Source: an uncultured Massilia sp. (GTDB taxonomy: Bacteria; Pseudomonadota; Gammaproteobacteria; Burkholderiales; Burkholderiaceae_D). From it: a DNA stretch of 38,974 nucleotides. Position 1 is the stretch's first letter, and each line of letters begins with the position of its first letter. The notes beneath the pieces are model-generated. The model worked only from the letters and a program-made list of their open reading frames with translations. It did not search any database and had not been told where the DNA came from. Positions 25,236-34,288 of this stretch are shown here, piece by piece. Location: positions 1-38,974 of the forward strand of contig CAJYQM010000260.1 in assembly GCA_913777025.1 (NCBI GenBank), read 5' to 3'. The position numbers were made by a program, and so were the translations under genes.

Positions 25236-25556
25236 TTACTCGTCAACACCGTTTTCGCCTTTACGCAAGCGGCTGAGCAGGGCGTCGACATTGTCGCCGA
25301 CCGGCAAACCGTGGCGCCGCAACAGTTGTACATGCAGCACCAGGTTCTCCAGCACCAGCTTGGCGGACACGGCCAGCAGTGTCATCAACTTATCCTCGGT
25401 GCTGAAGTTTTCCATCGACGCCGCCATTTCGCACAGATGGGTGGCGACGAGCTGGCGTAATTCGTCTTCGGGGAAGGGGAGGTCGGCGAAATCGATCGGG
25501 TCTTCCTGCTCGACTTCTTGCATGAGGGCGGCGAGTTGCTCGGGCTGGATCGGCAT
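25236..25556 (-). CDS. Hypothetical protein, 106 residues
   Basis: I do not recognise this protein. It is acidic at the N-terminus (VEQEDPIDFADLPFPEDELRQLV) and then mostly helical (MENFSTEDKLMTLLAVSAKLVLENLVLHVQLLRRHG), with no signal peptide. The ATG at 25556 has GGAG eight bases upstream; the frame is open further up but that part contains a hairpin. It follows icmF on the same strand with a 77-base gap and might be read through from it. Confidence 0.75.
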   Translation of the reverse strand: MPIQPEQLAALMQEVEQEDPIDFADLPFPEDELRQLVATHLCEMAASMENFSTEDKLMTLLAVSAKLVLENLVLHVQLLRRHGLPVGDNVDALLSRLRKGENGVDE

Positions 25557-25558
25557 GG

Positions 25559-25586
25559 ATGGCTCCACGGTGGTTCGTGGAGCCAT
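25559..25586 (-). promoter_or_regulatory. Hairpin that would hide the ribosome binding site of the 106-residue gene
   Basis: ATGGCTCCAC (25559-25568) is an exact inverted repeat of GTGGAGCCAT (25577-25586) around an eight-base loop. In the minus-strand RNA the second arm carries GUGGAG, the only Shine-Dalgarno-like sequence before the ATG at 25556. There is no T run, so a simple terminator is unlikely. Confidence 0.55.
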
Positions 25587-25633
25587 TCTAGAGCAGGCTT
25601 GTGGCACACGCCCACGAGCCTGCCTGTTTACTA

Positions 25634-28600
25634 TTACATATTGCGCCGGTACTGCCCGCCTACCTCGAACAGCGCCGTCGTGATCTGTCCCAGCGAGCAG
25701 ACGCGCACCGCGTCCATCAGGCGTGCGAACACGTTGTCGTTGTCGATCGCGGCCTGCTGCAGCGCGGCCAGGGCGGCGGGGGCCGCGTCGGCATGGCGGC
25801 GGTGGAAGTCGTCCAGGCGGGTCAGCTGCGACTGTTTTTCCTCGATGGTGGAGCGCGCCAGTTCGATCGTCGCCGGGGCGCCTTCGCCTTTCGGGTTGCG
25901 GAAGGTGTTGACGCCGATGATGGGCAGCGAGCCGTCGTGCTTCTTGTGCTCGTACAGCATCGACTCTTCCTGGATCTTGCCGCGCTGGTAGCCGGTCTCC
26001 ATCGCTCCCAGCACGCCGCCGCGCTCGGCGATGCGTTCGAATTCCTGCAGCACCGCTTCCTCGACCAGATCCGTCAGCTCGTCGATGATGAAGGCGCCCT
26101 GGTTCGGGTTCTCGTTCTTGGCCAGGCCCCACTCGCGGTTGATGATCAGCTGGATGGCCAGCGCGCGCCGCACCGATTCGTCGGTCGGCGTGGTGATCGC
26201 CTCGTCGTAGGCGTTGGTATGCAGCGAGTTGCAGTTGTCGTAGATCGCGATCAAGGCCTGCAAGGTGGTGCGGATGTCGTTGAAGTCGATTTCCTGGGCA
26301 TGCAGCGAGCGGCCCGAGGTCTGCACGTGGTACTTGAGCTTTTGCGAACGGTCGTTGGCGCCGTATTTGTCGCGCATCGCCACCGCCCAGATGCGGCGCG
26401 CCACGCGGCCCAGCACCGTGTATTCCGGGTCCATGCCGTTGCTGAAGAAGAACGACAGGTTGGGCGCGAAATCATCGATGTGCATGCCGCGCGCCAGGTA
26501 GGCTTCGACGAAGGTGAAGCCGTTCGACAGGGTAAACGCCAGCTGCGAGATCGGGTTCGCGCCCGCCTCGGCGATGTGGTAGCCCGAGATCGAGACCGAA
26601 TAAAAATTGCGCACCTGGTTGTCGACAAAGTAGGCCTGGATGTCGCCCATCACCTTCAGCGAGAACTCGGTCGAGAAGATGCAGGTGTTCTGGCCCTGGT
26701 CTTCCTTCAGGATGTCGGCCTGCACCGTACCGCGCACGTTGGCCAGCACCCAGGCGCGGATTTTTGCCGCTTCCTCGCTCGTCGGCGCGCGGCCGTTGTC
26801 GCGTTCGAACTTGTCGACCTGCTGGTCGATGGCGGTATTCATGAACATCGCCAGGATGGTTGGGGCCGGACCGTTGATCGTCATCGAGACCGAGGTGCTG
26901 GGGCTGCACAGGTCGAACCCGTCGTACAGCACCTTCATGTCGTCCAGGGTCGCGATCGACACGCCCGAGTTGCCGACCTTGCCGTAGATGTCGGGGCGCA
27001 GGGCCGGGTCGGCGCCGTACAGCGTGACGGAATCGAAGGCGGTCGACAGGCGTTTCGCATCCATGCCGGTCGACACCAGTTTGAAACGGCGGTTGGTGCG
27101 GAAGGCGTCGCCTTCGCCGGCGAACATGCGGGTCGGGTCTTCGCCTTCGCGCTTGAACGGGAATACGCCGGCCGTGTAGGGGAAGGCGCCGGGCACGTTT
27201 TCCAGCATCAGGAAGCGCAGGATCTCGCCGTGGTCCTCGTAGCGCGGCAGCGCGACCTTGCGCACCTTGGTGCCGGACAGCGTGGTCTGCACCAGCCGGG
27301 TACGGATTTCCTTGTCGCGGATTTTCACGACGTGCTCGTCGCCGGCATAGGTGGCCTGCAGCTGCGGCCAGGCGGCCAGCTGCTTCTTCGCTTCGCCATC
27401 CATGGCGCCGTCGCGCTCGGTGATCAAGTCATCCAGCACAAGGTTATCAGTCAGGTCCGCCCGATTGACGGCCGCCAGCATGCGCTTGGTTTCCGTCAGC
27501 TGCTGGCGCTCGCGCGCGAGCCTGACCTGTTTGTCCACGTTGCGGTGGTAGCCGCGTACCGTGTCCGCGATCTCGGCCAGGTAGCGCGCGCGGCTTGGGG
27601 GCACGATCACGTTCTTGCCGCTCGAGTACTTCTGCGGCGGCTTGGGCAGCTTCGGCGTGTTTACCTGCAGGCCGAGTTCGCCGAGCGCCGGCAGCAGGCC
27701 GTGATACAGCGCGGTGACGCCGTCGTCGTTGAAGCGCGAGGCCTGGGTGCCGTACACCGGCATCTCGTCGGGCTGGCGGCTCCACAGTTCGCGGTTGCGC
27801 TGGTACTGTTTCGCCACGTCGCGCAGCGCGTCCTGGGCGCCCTTGCGGTCGAACTTGTTGATGGCGATGAAGTCGGCGAAATCGAGCATGTCGATCTTTT
27901 CCAGCTGCGAGGCGGCGCCGAATTCCGGGGTCATCACGTACATCGACAGGTCGACGTGCGGCACGATGGCGGCGTCGCCCTGGCCGATGCCGGAGGTTTC
28001 GACGATGACGAGGTCGAAGCCGGCCAGCTTGCAGGCGGCGATCACGTCGGGCAGCGCCTGCGAGATTTCCGAACCCGCTTCACGCGTGGCCAGCGAGCGC
28101 ATGAACACGCGCGTTTGCCCGTTCCACGGATTGATCGCGTTCATGCGGATGCGGTCGCCCAGCAGGGCGCCGCCCGACTTGCGGCGCGACGGGTCGATGG
28201 AGATGACGGCGATGTTCAGGCGGTCGTTCTGGTCCAGGCGGATGCGGCGGATCAGCTCATCGGTCAGCGAGGATTTACCCGCGCCGCCGGTGCCGGTGAT
28301 GCCGAGCACGGGCACGTGCAAGGCTTCGGCCAGGTCCATCACCTGCTTGCGCAGGGCGCTCTCCACCTTGCCGTTTTCCAGTGCCGTGATCAGCTGGGCC
28401 AGCGGGCGGTGGCGCTGCTCGATCGGCCCGGTCCGCAGCGGTTCGACCGTGGTCGGGGCATACGGGGACAGGTCGATGTCGCAGGCTTCCAGCATCGAGC
28501 GGATCATGCCGACCAGGCCCATGCGCTGGCCGTCTTCCGGGCTGAAGATGCGGGTCACGCCGTAGGCATGCAATTCCTCGATCTCGCTCGGCACGATCAC

Positions 28601-28936
28601 GCCGCCACCGCCGCCGAACACCTTGATGTGGGCACCGCCGCGCTGGCGCAGCAGGTCGATCATGTACTTGAAGTATTCGACGTGGCCGCCCTGGTAGCTG
28701 GAGATGGCGATGCCCTGCACGTCCTCGGCCAGGGCCGCGGTGACGACTTCGTCGACCGATCGGTTGTGGCCCAGGTGGACGACTTCGGCACCGTTCGACT
28801 GCAGGATGCGGCGCATGATGTTGATCGAGGCGTCATGGCCGTCGAACAGCGAGGCCGCGGTCACGAAACGCACTTTGTTGGCCAGTTTCGGCTGTTCCGG
28901 GAGCTCGAGCCGGGCTGCAGGGGTGATGTCGTTCAT
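25634..28936 (-). CDS. icmF: Fused isobutyryl-CoA mutase IcmF (B12-dependent)
   Basis: Cytoplasmic fusion enzyme of 1100 residues that interconverts isobutyryl-CoA and n-butyryl-CoA (and often related acyl-CoAs) with adenosylcobalamin. Domains in order: B12-binding domain with [15 protein letters not shown], where His34 is the lower cobalt ligand; a MeaI-like G-protein chaperone with P-loop GTGGAGKSS (215-223), switch segment [12 protein letters not shown] and NKFD; then the mutase TIM barrel with [20 protein letters not shown] and the [22 protein letters not shown] segment. The length is as expected for IcmF. It is preceded by a promoter overlapping a 20-base palindrome, so it is probably controlled with branched-chain acyl-CoA breakdown. 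Confidence 0.96.
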   Translation of the reverse strand: MNDITPAARLELPEQPKLANKVRFVTAASLFDGHDASINIMRRILQSNGAEVVHLGHNRSVDEVVTAALAEDVQGIAISSYQGGHVEYFKYMIDLLRQRGGAHIKVFGGGGGVIVPSEIEELHAYGVTRIFSPEDGQRMGLVGMIRSMLEACDIDLSPYAPTTVEPLRTGPIEQRHRPLAQLITALENGKVESALRKQVMDLAEALHVPVLGITGTGGAGKSSLTDELIRRIRLDQNDRLNIAVISIDPSRRKSGGALLGDRIRMNAINPWNGQTRVFMRSLATREAGSEISQALPDVIAACKLAGFDLVIVETSGIGQGDAAIVPHVDLSMYVMTPEFGAASQLEKIDMLDFADFIAINKFDRKGAQDALRDVAKQYQRNRELWSRQPDEMPVYGTQASRFNDDGVTALYHGLLPALGELGLQVNTPKLPKPPQKYSSGKNVIVPPSRARYLAEIADTVRGYHRNVDKQVRLARERQQLTETKRMLAAVNRADLTDNLVLDDLITERDGAMDGEAKKQLAAWPQLQATYAGDEHVVKIRDKEIRTRLVQTTLSGTKVRKVALPRYEDHGEILRFLMLENVPGAFPYTAGVFPFKREGEDPTRMFAGEGDAFRTNRRFKLVSTGMDAKRLSTAFDSVTLYGADPALRPDIYGKVGNSGVSIATLDDMKVLYDGFDLCSPSTSVSMTINGPAPTILAMFMNTAIDQQVDKFERDNGRAPTSEEAAKIRAWVLANVRGTVQADILKEDQGQNTCIFSTEFSLKVMGDIQAYFVDNQVRNFYSVSISGYHIAEAGANPISQLAFTLSNGFTFVEAYLARGMHIDDFAPNLSFFFSNGMDPEYTVLGRVARRIWAVAMRDKYGANDRSQKLKYHVQTSGRSLHAQEIDFNDIRTTLQALIAIYDNCNSLHTNAYDEAITTPTDESVRRALAIQLIINREWGLAKNENPNQGAFIIDELTDLVEEAVLQEFERIAERGGVLGAMETGYQRGKIQEESMLYEHKKHDGSLPIIGVNTFRNPKGEGAPATIELARSTIEEKQSQLTRLDDFHRRHADAAPAALAALQQAAIDNDNVFARLMDAVRVCSLGQITTALFEVGGQYRRNM

Positions 28937-28979
28937 GGTGTTCCTTGGAATGTCGGAAGCGAACAGGTGTTCTTTGTAC

Positions 28980-29006
28980 GGTATATGACGTTAACGTTAA
29001 CGTCAA
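28980..29006 (-). promoter_or_regulatory. icmF promoter overlapping a perfect 20-bp palindrome
   Basis: TGACGTTAAC followed by its exact mirror GTTAACGTCA occupies 28986-29005. On the minus strand TTGACG (29001-29006) can serve as -35 and TATACC (28980-28985) as -10 with a 15-base spacer. The palindrome fills the spacer, the usual position for MerR-family regulators; LiuR-type regulators of branched-chain amino acid breakdown bind ACGT-containing palindromes of this kind. The regulator is inferred. The site ends about 44 bases before the ATG at 28936. Confidence 0.7.
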
Positions 29007-29040
29007 GTTGGGTGCGATGCGAACATGCGCTGGACGCGTG

Positions 29041-29108
29041 GACAGCAAGCTGTCCACCCTGCCTGTGAGGCATGCGCTACCGGCAGGGTGGGCGGGTTTC
29101 CCGCCCAC
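29041..29108 (-). terminator. Stacked hairpins after the oxidoreductase gene
   Basis: Three inverted repeats: GACAGC/GCTGTC (29041-29054), CACCCTGCC (29055-29063) with GGCAGGGTG (29082-29090), and GTGGGCGGG (29088-29096) with CCCGCCCAC (29100-29108). The last two share bases and cannot form together. They lie just after the minus-strand stop at 29130. No T run follows, so they are only a probable transcription or RNA-processing barrier. Confidence 0.5.
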
Positions 29109-29129
29109 GCGCTCAAGGTCCGCGGAAAT

Positions 29130-32100
29130 TCAGGCGGCGCGCTTCTTCACGTTGCCGTCAAGCAGCTCTTCCTTGCGCGCCCGGTATTCGGCCACGGCCT
29201 TGTCCTTGACGTGCCCGAAGCCGCGGATCTGCTCAGGCAGCGACGCCAGCTCGACCGCCGTCGCATGGGTGCCGGCATCGAGCGCGTCCAGCATGCCTTC
29301 GACCATCCCGCGGTACTCGAGAATGAGCGCGCGCTCCATGCGGCGCTCGGCCGTGTAGCCGAACACATCGAAGGCGCCGCCGCGCAAGCCTTTCAGCTTG
29401 GCCAGCAGCTTGAACACGCCCCACATCCAGCCGCCGAATTCCGCCTTCATGAGCTGACCCTTGGCATCCTTCTTGGCGAACAGCGGCGGCGCCAGGTTGA
29501 ACCTGAGTTTGACCTCGCCTTCGAACTGGGCCTTGACCTGTTCGACGAAGCGGCCGTCGGTATACAAACGCGCGACTTCGTACTCGTCCTTGTAGGCCAT
29601 CAACTTGAACAGCGACTTCGCCACAGCCAGGGTCAGCTTGTTGCCCAGCCCCTGCGCGCGCTCGGCATCGCGCACGCGCGCGACCAGCGACGCGTATTGC
29701 GCGGCATAGGCGGCGTCCTGGTAGTCGGTCAGGAAGGCGACGCGCTTGTCGACGATGGCGTCCAGGCTTTCCGGCATGCGCACGACGACGGCCTGCGCGG
29801 GCGTGGCGACGCGTTCGACGCGCTGGAGGTCGACGGCGGCGCGGCGGCCCCACAGGAAGCTGCGCTGGTTGGCCGCGACCGCCACGCCATTCAGTTCGAT
29901 CGCGCGCTGCAGGGACGCTTCCGACAGCGGGACCAGCCCTTTTTGCCAGGCATAGCCCAGCATGAACAGGTTGGCCGCGATCGAGTCGCCCATCAGCGCC
30001 GTGGCGAGCCTGGTCGCATCGAGGAAGTCGACGCCCGACGATCCACCGACCGCTTCCTCGATCAGTTCACGCACCTGCGCGGTGGGGAATGCCCAGTCCC
30101 TCTGCTGGGCGAAGGTGCCGGTCGGCTGCTCGTGCAGATTGACCACGACGATGGTGCGGCCCGGGCGCATCTTCGAGATCGCATCGGCGGCGCCGGCGGT
30201 CAGCATGTCGCAGCCCAGCACCAGGTCGGCTTCGCCGGTGGCGATGCGCTGTGCGCGCAGGCGCTCCGGCGTTTCCGCGATTTTCACGTGCGAGGTCACG
30301 GAGCCGTTCTTCTGGCTCATGCCGGTCATGTCCAGCACCGACGCGCCCTTGCCCTCGAGGTGGGCCGCCATGCCCATCAGCGCGCCGACGGTGATCACGC
30401 CGGTGCCGCCGATGCCGTTGATCAGGATGTTGTACGGCGACGCGATCGAAGGCAGTTGCGGCTGCGGGAGCACGCCCCAGCCATCGTCCGCGTCCGGTTT
30501 GCCGGCGCCGGCCTTGTTCTTCTTCAGCGTGCCGCCTTCGACGGTGACGAAGCTCGGGCAGAAGCCTTTGGCACACGAGTAATCCTTGTTGCAGGACGAC
30601 TGGTCGATGGCGCGCTTGCGGCCGAATGCCGTTTCCTTCGGCAGGATCGAGACGCAGTTCGACTGCACGCCGCAATCGCCGCAGCCTTCGCACACGGCTT
30701 CGTTGATCACCATGCGCTTGGCAAGGTCGGGAAACTTACCGGCACGCGCTCCGTGCGCGCGCGCCTTTCTACGGCGGCGCTTCTCGGCGGCGCAGGTCTG
30801 GTCGTAGATCAGGACCGTCACCCCGGGCAACTCACGCAATTCGCGCTGGATGTCGTCCATGTGCTTGCGGTCGTGGATCGTCACTGCCGCCGGCAGCGAC
30901 GAACGGTCTTCGTAGCGCGACAGGTCTTCGGTGACCAGCGCGATGCGTTTCACGCCCTCGGCCGCCATCTGCTGCGCGATCAGGGGCACCGAGGTACTGC
31001 CGTCGACCGGCTGGCCGCCGGTCATCGCGACCGCGTCGTTGTACAGGATTTTATAAGTGATGTTGACCCTGGCCGCGATCGCCGCGCGGATGGCCAGGTA
31101 GCCGGAGTGGAAATAGGTGCCGTCGCCCAGGTTCTGGAACACGTGCGGCACCTTCGAGAACGCGGCCTGGCCGATCCAGGGTGCGCCTTCGCCGCCCATG
31201 TGGGTCGTCAGCTTGTTCATCTCGGGGTAGATCGAGGTCGCCATCACGTGGCAGCCGATGCCGGCCAGCGCGAACGAACCGTCCGGCACCTTGGTCGAGG
31301 TGTTGTGCGGGCAGCCGGAGCAGTAGAAGGCGGGGCGGAAGGGCGTGGTCACGGCTTTCATCAAGACCGCGTCCTTGGCTTCCAGGAAGGCGAGGCGGGC
31401 CTTGATCAGCGCGCGGGTATGATCGTCCAGGTCCAGCCGCGCAATGCGGCCGGCGATCACGCGCGCCACCTGGGCCACCGAAAAGTCGGCCTTCGGCGGC
31501 AGCAGCCATTCGCCGCGCGGCGCGACCCACTCGCCCTTGTCGTCGAACTTGCCGACGATGTGCGGGCGCACGTCGTCGCGCCAGTTGTACAGCTGTTCCT
31601 TCAGCTGGTATTCGACGACTTGCCGCTTTTCCTCGACCACCAGGATCTCTTCCAGCCCCTGCGCGAACTCGCGCACGCCTTCCGGCTCCAGCGGCCAGAT
31701 CATCGCGACCTTGAACAGGCGCAGGCCGACGCGCGCCGCCATCGCTTCGTCGATGCCCAGTTCTTCCAGCGCTTCCAGCACGTCGAGATAGGATTTGCCG
31801 GAGGCGATGATGCCGAGTTTCGCGTCCGGGCTGTCGATGACGGTGCGATTCAGCTTGTTTTCGCGCGCATAGGCCAGGGCCGCGTAGATTTTATAGTCCT
31901 GCATCAGCGCTTCCTGGGTGCGCGCCTGCTGGCCCAGCGGGCTTGATGACAGGCGCGTATTCAGGCCGCCCGCCGGCATCGCGAAGTCTTGCGGGATCTT
32001 GACGTCGACGCGGAACGGGTTGGCGTCGACCGAGGCGCTCGATTCGACGGTGTCGGCCAGCGCCTTGAAGGCCACGGCGCAGCCGGAAAAGCGCGACATC

Positions 32101-32729
32101 GCCCAGCCGTGCACGCCCAGGTCCAGGTATTCCTGGACGTTGGACGGGTACAGCACCGGGATCATGCAGGCCGAGAAGATGTGGTCGGACTGGTGCGGCA
32201 GGGTCGAGGAGTAGGCGCCGTGGTCGTCGCCGGCCACCAGCAGCACGCCGCCGTGTTTCGCGGTGCCGGCATGGTTCATGTGCTTGAAGACGTCGCCGCA
32301 GCGGTCCACGCCCGGACCCTTGGCGTACCACATGGCGAACACGCCTTCGTATCTGGCCGGGCCGATCAGGTCGACGGTCTGGGTGCCCCAGACGGCGGTC
32401 GCGGCCAGGTCTTCGTTCACCCCCGGCACGAACTGGATCTGCTTCGCTTCCAGGTGCGCCTTCGCCTTCCACAGGTTCTCGTCCAGGCCGCCCAGCGGCG
32501 AGCCGCGGTAGCCGGAGACGAAACCGGCCGTGTCCAGGCCGGCGGCTTCGTCGCGCAGCTTCTGGATCATCGGCAGGCGCACCAGCGCCTGGATCCCGGA
32601 CAGGAAGATCTTGCCTTCGGTGGCGGTGTACTTGTCGTCGAGGCTGACGTCTTTGAGCCGGTCCGGTGTTCCGGATGCGGGCGTGACGGCGGGCGCGGGT
32701 GCGCCTTGGCCGAGGACGGTGTCGGGCAT
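29130..32729 (-). CDS. Indolepyruvate/2-oxoacid:ferredoxin oxidoreductase, fused alpha-beta
   Basis: Cytoplasmic enzyme of 1199 residues that decarboxylates aryl- or branched-chain 2-oxoacids to acyl-CoA with thiamine diphosphate and iron-sulfur clusters. The N-terminal pyrimidine-binding part has FVSGYRGSPLGGLDENL. The TPP part has YCSGCPHNTSTKVPDGS, GIGCHVMATS and NLGDGTYFHSG. Two cysteine groups, CEGCGDCGVQSNC and CNKDYSCAKGFCPSF, are the cluster-binding region. The beta-like part starts near ILINGIGGTGVITVGALMGMAAHLEGK. The start ATG has GGAGA five bases upstream. It lies upstream of icmF on the same strand; both enzymes could serve branched-chain amino acid breakdown. Confidence 0.93.
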   Translation of the reverse strand: MPDTVLGQGAPAPAVTPASGTPDRLKDVSLDDKYTATEGKIFLSGIQALVRLPMIQKLRDEAAGLDTAGFVSGYRGSPLGGLDENLWKAKAHLEAKQIQFVPGVNEDLAATAVWGTQTVDLIGPARYEGVFAMWYAKGPGVDRCGDVFKHMNHAGTAKHGGVLLVAGDDHGAYSSTLPHQSDHIFSACMIPVLYPSNVQEYLDLGVHGWAMSRFSGCAVAFKALADTVESSASVDANPFRVDVKIPQDFAMPAGGLNTRLSSSPLGQQARTQEALMQDYKIYAALAYARENKLNRTVIDSPDAKLGIIASGKSYLDVLEALEELGIDEAMAARVGLRLFKVAMIWPLEPEGVREFAQGLEEILVVEEKRQVVEYQLKEQLYNWRDDVRPHIVGKFDDKGEWVAPRGEWLLPPKADFSVAQVARVIAGRIARLDLDDHTRALIKARLAFLEAKDAVLMKAVTTPFRPAFYCSGCPHNTSTKVPDGSFALAGIGCHVMATSIYPEMNKLTTHMGGEGAPWIGQAAFSKVPHVFQNLGDGTYFHSGYLAIRAAIAARVNITYKILYNDAVAMTGGQPVDGSTSVPLIAQQMAAEGVKRIALVTEDLSRYEDRSSLPAAVTIHDRKHMDDIQRELRELPGVTVLIYDQTCAAEKRRRRKARAHGARAGKFPDLAKRMVINEAVCEGCGDCGVQSNCVSILPKETAFGRKRAIDQSSCNKDYSCAKGFCPSFVTVEGGTLKKNKAGAGKPDADDGWGVLPQPQLPSIASPYNILINGIGGTGVITVGALMGMAAHLEGKGASVLDMTGMSQKNGSVTSHVKIAETPERLRAQRIATGEADLVLGCDMLTAGAADAISKMRPGRTIVVVNLHEQPTGTFAQQRDWAFPTAQVRELIEEAVGGSSGVDFLDATRLATALMGDSIAANLFMLGYAWQKGLVPLSEASLQRAIELNGVAVAANQRSFLWGRRAAVDLQRVERVATPAQAVVVRMPESLDAIVDKRVAFLTDYQDAAYAAQYASLVARVRDAERAQGLGNKLTLAVAKSLFKLMAYKDEYEVARLYTDGRFVEQVKAQFEGEVKLRFNLAPPLFAKKDAKGQLMKAEFGGWMWGVFKLLAKLKGLRGGAFDVFGYTAERRMERALILEYRGMVEGMLDALDAGTHATAVELASLPEQIRGFGHVKDKAVAEYRARKEELLDGNVKKRAA

Positions 32730-32904
32730 GGTGTCTCCATTGATATTGTGAGCTGGCCCGCGGGGGAGGTTGCGCCGGGTAGGCGCTGGTCCTGGGCGGG
32801 CCGGGTCCGTTTTTACGGTGTTGGGCCCAGTGTAGAGACAAGGTGACGTATACGGAAATACCGATTGGGGATGGGGGTATAAGAAAAAACGATGGCCCGG
32901 CCAT

Positions 32905-32931
32905 GAAAAAAGCCGCCATCGTGATGGCGGC
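32905..32931 (-). terminator. Rho-independent terminator of the cyd operon
   Basis: GCCGCCATC (32912-32920) pairs with GATGGCGGC (32923-32931); on the minus strand the hairpin is followed by TTTTTT. It lies 20 bases after the cydX stop codon. Confidence 0.88.
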
Positions 32932-32951
32932 CTTGCGGGGTCAAATCGGAA

Positions 32952-33110
32952 TCAGGCCCGTTTCTTGTTCCGGCGCGCATCCTTGAAGCGCGCCACCGTC
33001 CTGGCTTCGACGCGCTGGCCAAAGGCGTAGTTGGTTTCGAGCCAGATGGCGTTGATGATGGCGACCGTGATGGCGAGGCCCAGGCCGAGGATCCATGAGA
33101 AGTACCACAT
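32952..33110 (-). CDS. cydX: Cytochrome bd oxidase small subunit CydX
   Basis: Inner-membrane peptide of 52 residues, translated by hand. It starts MWYFSWILGLGLAITVAIIN, the near-invariant CydX signature, has one membrane helix (about residues 4-23) and a basic tail ending RRNKKRA. CydX binds CydA and stabilises the haem centres of the bd-I oxidase. It follows cydB by 19 bases and ends the operon before a terminator. The basic tail is longer than that of the E. coli protein (37 residues). Confidence 0.93.
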   Translation of the reverse strand: MWYFSWILGLGLAITVAIINAIWLETNYAFGQRVEARTVARFKDARRNKKRA

Positions 33111-33129
33111 GATGATCTTCCTTGCGTAA

Positions 33130-34272
33130 TTAGTAGGCGGTGTGCTGGTTGTCCTGGATGTGCTGGTGCGTGACCTTGCCGCGCATGACGCGGTAGACCC
33201 AGCCGGTGTACAGGCTGACGATCGGCAGCATCACGATCACGACCCAGAACATGACGGACAGGGTGCGGTGGCTGGAGACGGCGTCCCAGGCGGTCAGGCT
33301 GTGCGCCGGCAGCAGCGAGGACGGCATCACGAAGGGGAACATGGCCGCGCCGGCGGTCAGCACCACGCCGGTCACCGCCAGGCCGCTCGACAGGAAGGCC
33401 GGCAGCGAGCGGCGCGCGGCGCTGAACAGGCAGGCCAGCGCCGCGCCGCCCAGGCCCATGGCTGGCAGGATCCACAGCAGCGGCCAGCGGCCGAAGTTGT
33501 CCAGCCAGGCGCCCGAGGCGCGCACGACGCTCTTGGCCGAAGGCAGGAATACGCTGTTCGCGTCCGGCATGGCGGCGATGCGGTAACCGTCGATGCCGTT
33601 CGCGATCCAGAAACCGCCGGCGGCGAACAGCAGGATGGTGATCACGGCGGCGCCCATCGCCATCAGGCGGGCGCGCTCGGCCACCGCGCCTTCGGTCTTC
33701 TGCTGCAGGTAGGTGGCGCCGTGCATCGACAGCATGGCCAGGGACAGCACGCCGCACAGCAGGCCGAAGGGGTTCAGCAGCTCGAAGAAGGTGCCCGTGT
33801 ATTCCAGGCGCAGCATGTCGTCGTAGCGGAAGGGCACGCCCTGCAGCAGGTTGCCGAAGGCGACGCCGAAGATGATCGGCGGGATGAAGCCGCCCGCGAA
33901 CAGGCACCAGTCCCAGGTATTCCTCCAGCGCGGGTCCTGCAGCTTGTTGCGGTAGTCGAAGCCGACCGGGCGGAAGAACAGGGCGAACAGGCACAGCAGC
34001 AGGGCCACGTAGAAGCCGGAGAAGGCGGCCGCGTAGACCAGCGGCCAGGCCGCGAACAGGGCGCCACCGGCGGTGATCAGCCAGGTCTGGTTGCCTTCCC
34101 AGGTGGCGCCGATGGTATTGATGACGATGCGGCGCTCGGTGTCGGTGCGGCCCACGAAGGGCAGCGCGGTGCCGACGCCGAAGTCGAAGCCATCGGTCAG
34201 GGCAAAGCCGATCAGCAGCACGCCGACGAAGGCCCACCAGATCAGTTTATAGGTTTCGTAATCGAACAGCAT
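33130..34272 (-). CDS. cydB: Cytochrome bd ubiquinol oxidase subunit II
   Basis: Inner-membrane protein of 380 residues with about nine membrane segments, the structural partner of CydA in the bd-type terminal oxidase that reduces oxygen to water with ubiquinol. Typical motifs are [28 protein letters not shown] near the N-terminus, [23 protein letters not shown] and [11 protein letters not shown]. The length matches E. coli CydB (379). It lies 16 bases after cydA. Confidence 0.96.
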   Translation of the reverse strand: MLFDYETYKLIWWAFVGVLLIGFALTDGFDFGVGTALPFVGRTDTERRIVINTIGATWEGNQTWLITAGGALFAAWPLVYAAAFSGFYVALLLCLFALFFRPVGFDYRNKLQDPRWRNTWDWCLFAGGFIPPIIFGVAFGNLLQGVPFRYDDMLRLEYTGTFFELLNPFGLLCGVLSLAMLSMHGATYLQQKTEGAVAERARLMAMGAAVITILLFAAGGFWIANGIDGYRIAAMPDANSVFLPSAKSVVRASGAWLDNFGRWPLLWILPAMGLGGAALACLFSAARRSLPAFLSSGLAVTGVVLTAGAAMFPFVMPSSLLPAHSLTAWDAVSSHRTLSVMFWVVIVMLPIVSLYTGWVYRVMRGKVTHQHIQDNQHTAY

Positions 34273-34288
34273 GATGGTTCCTCAGGGG

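Noticed and set aside
25601-29068. 1155-codon open frame on the plus strand
   Set aside because: It is exactly antisense to icmF, whose domains and active-site motifs are clear. The long frame is a by-product of high-GC codon use; its translation is rich in His/Arg/Val/Gln with no domain.
29025-31946. 973-codon open frame on the plus strand
   Set aside because: Antisense shadow of the 2-oxoacid:ferredoxin oxidoreductase gene with low-complexity composition.
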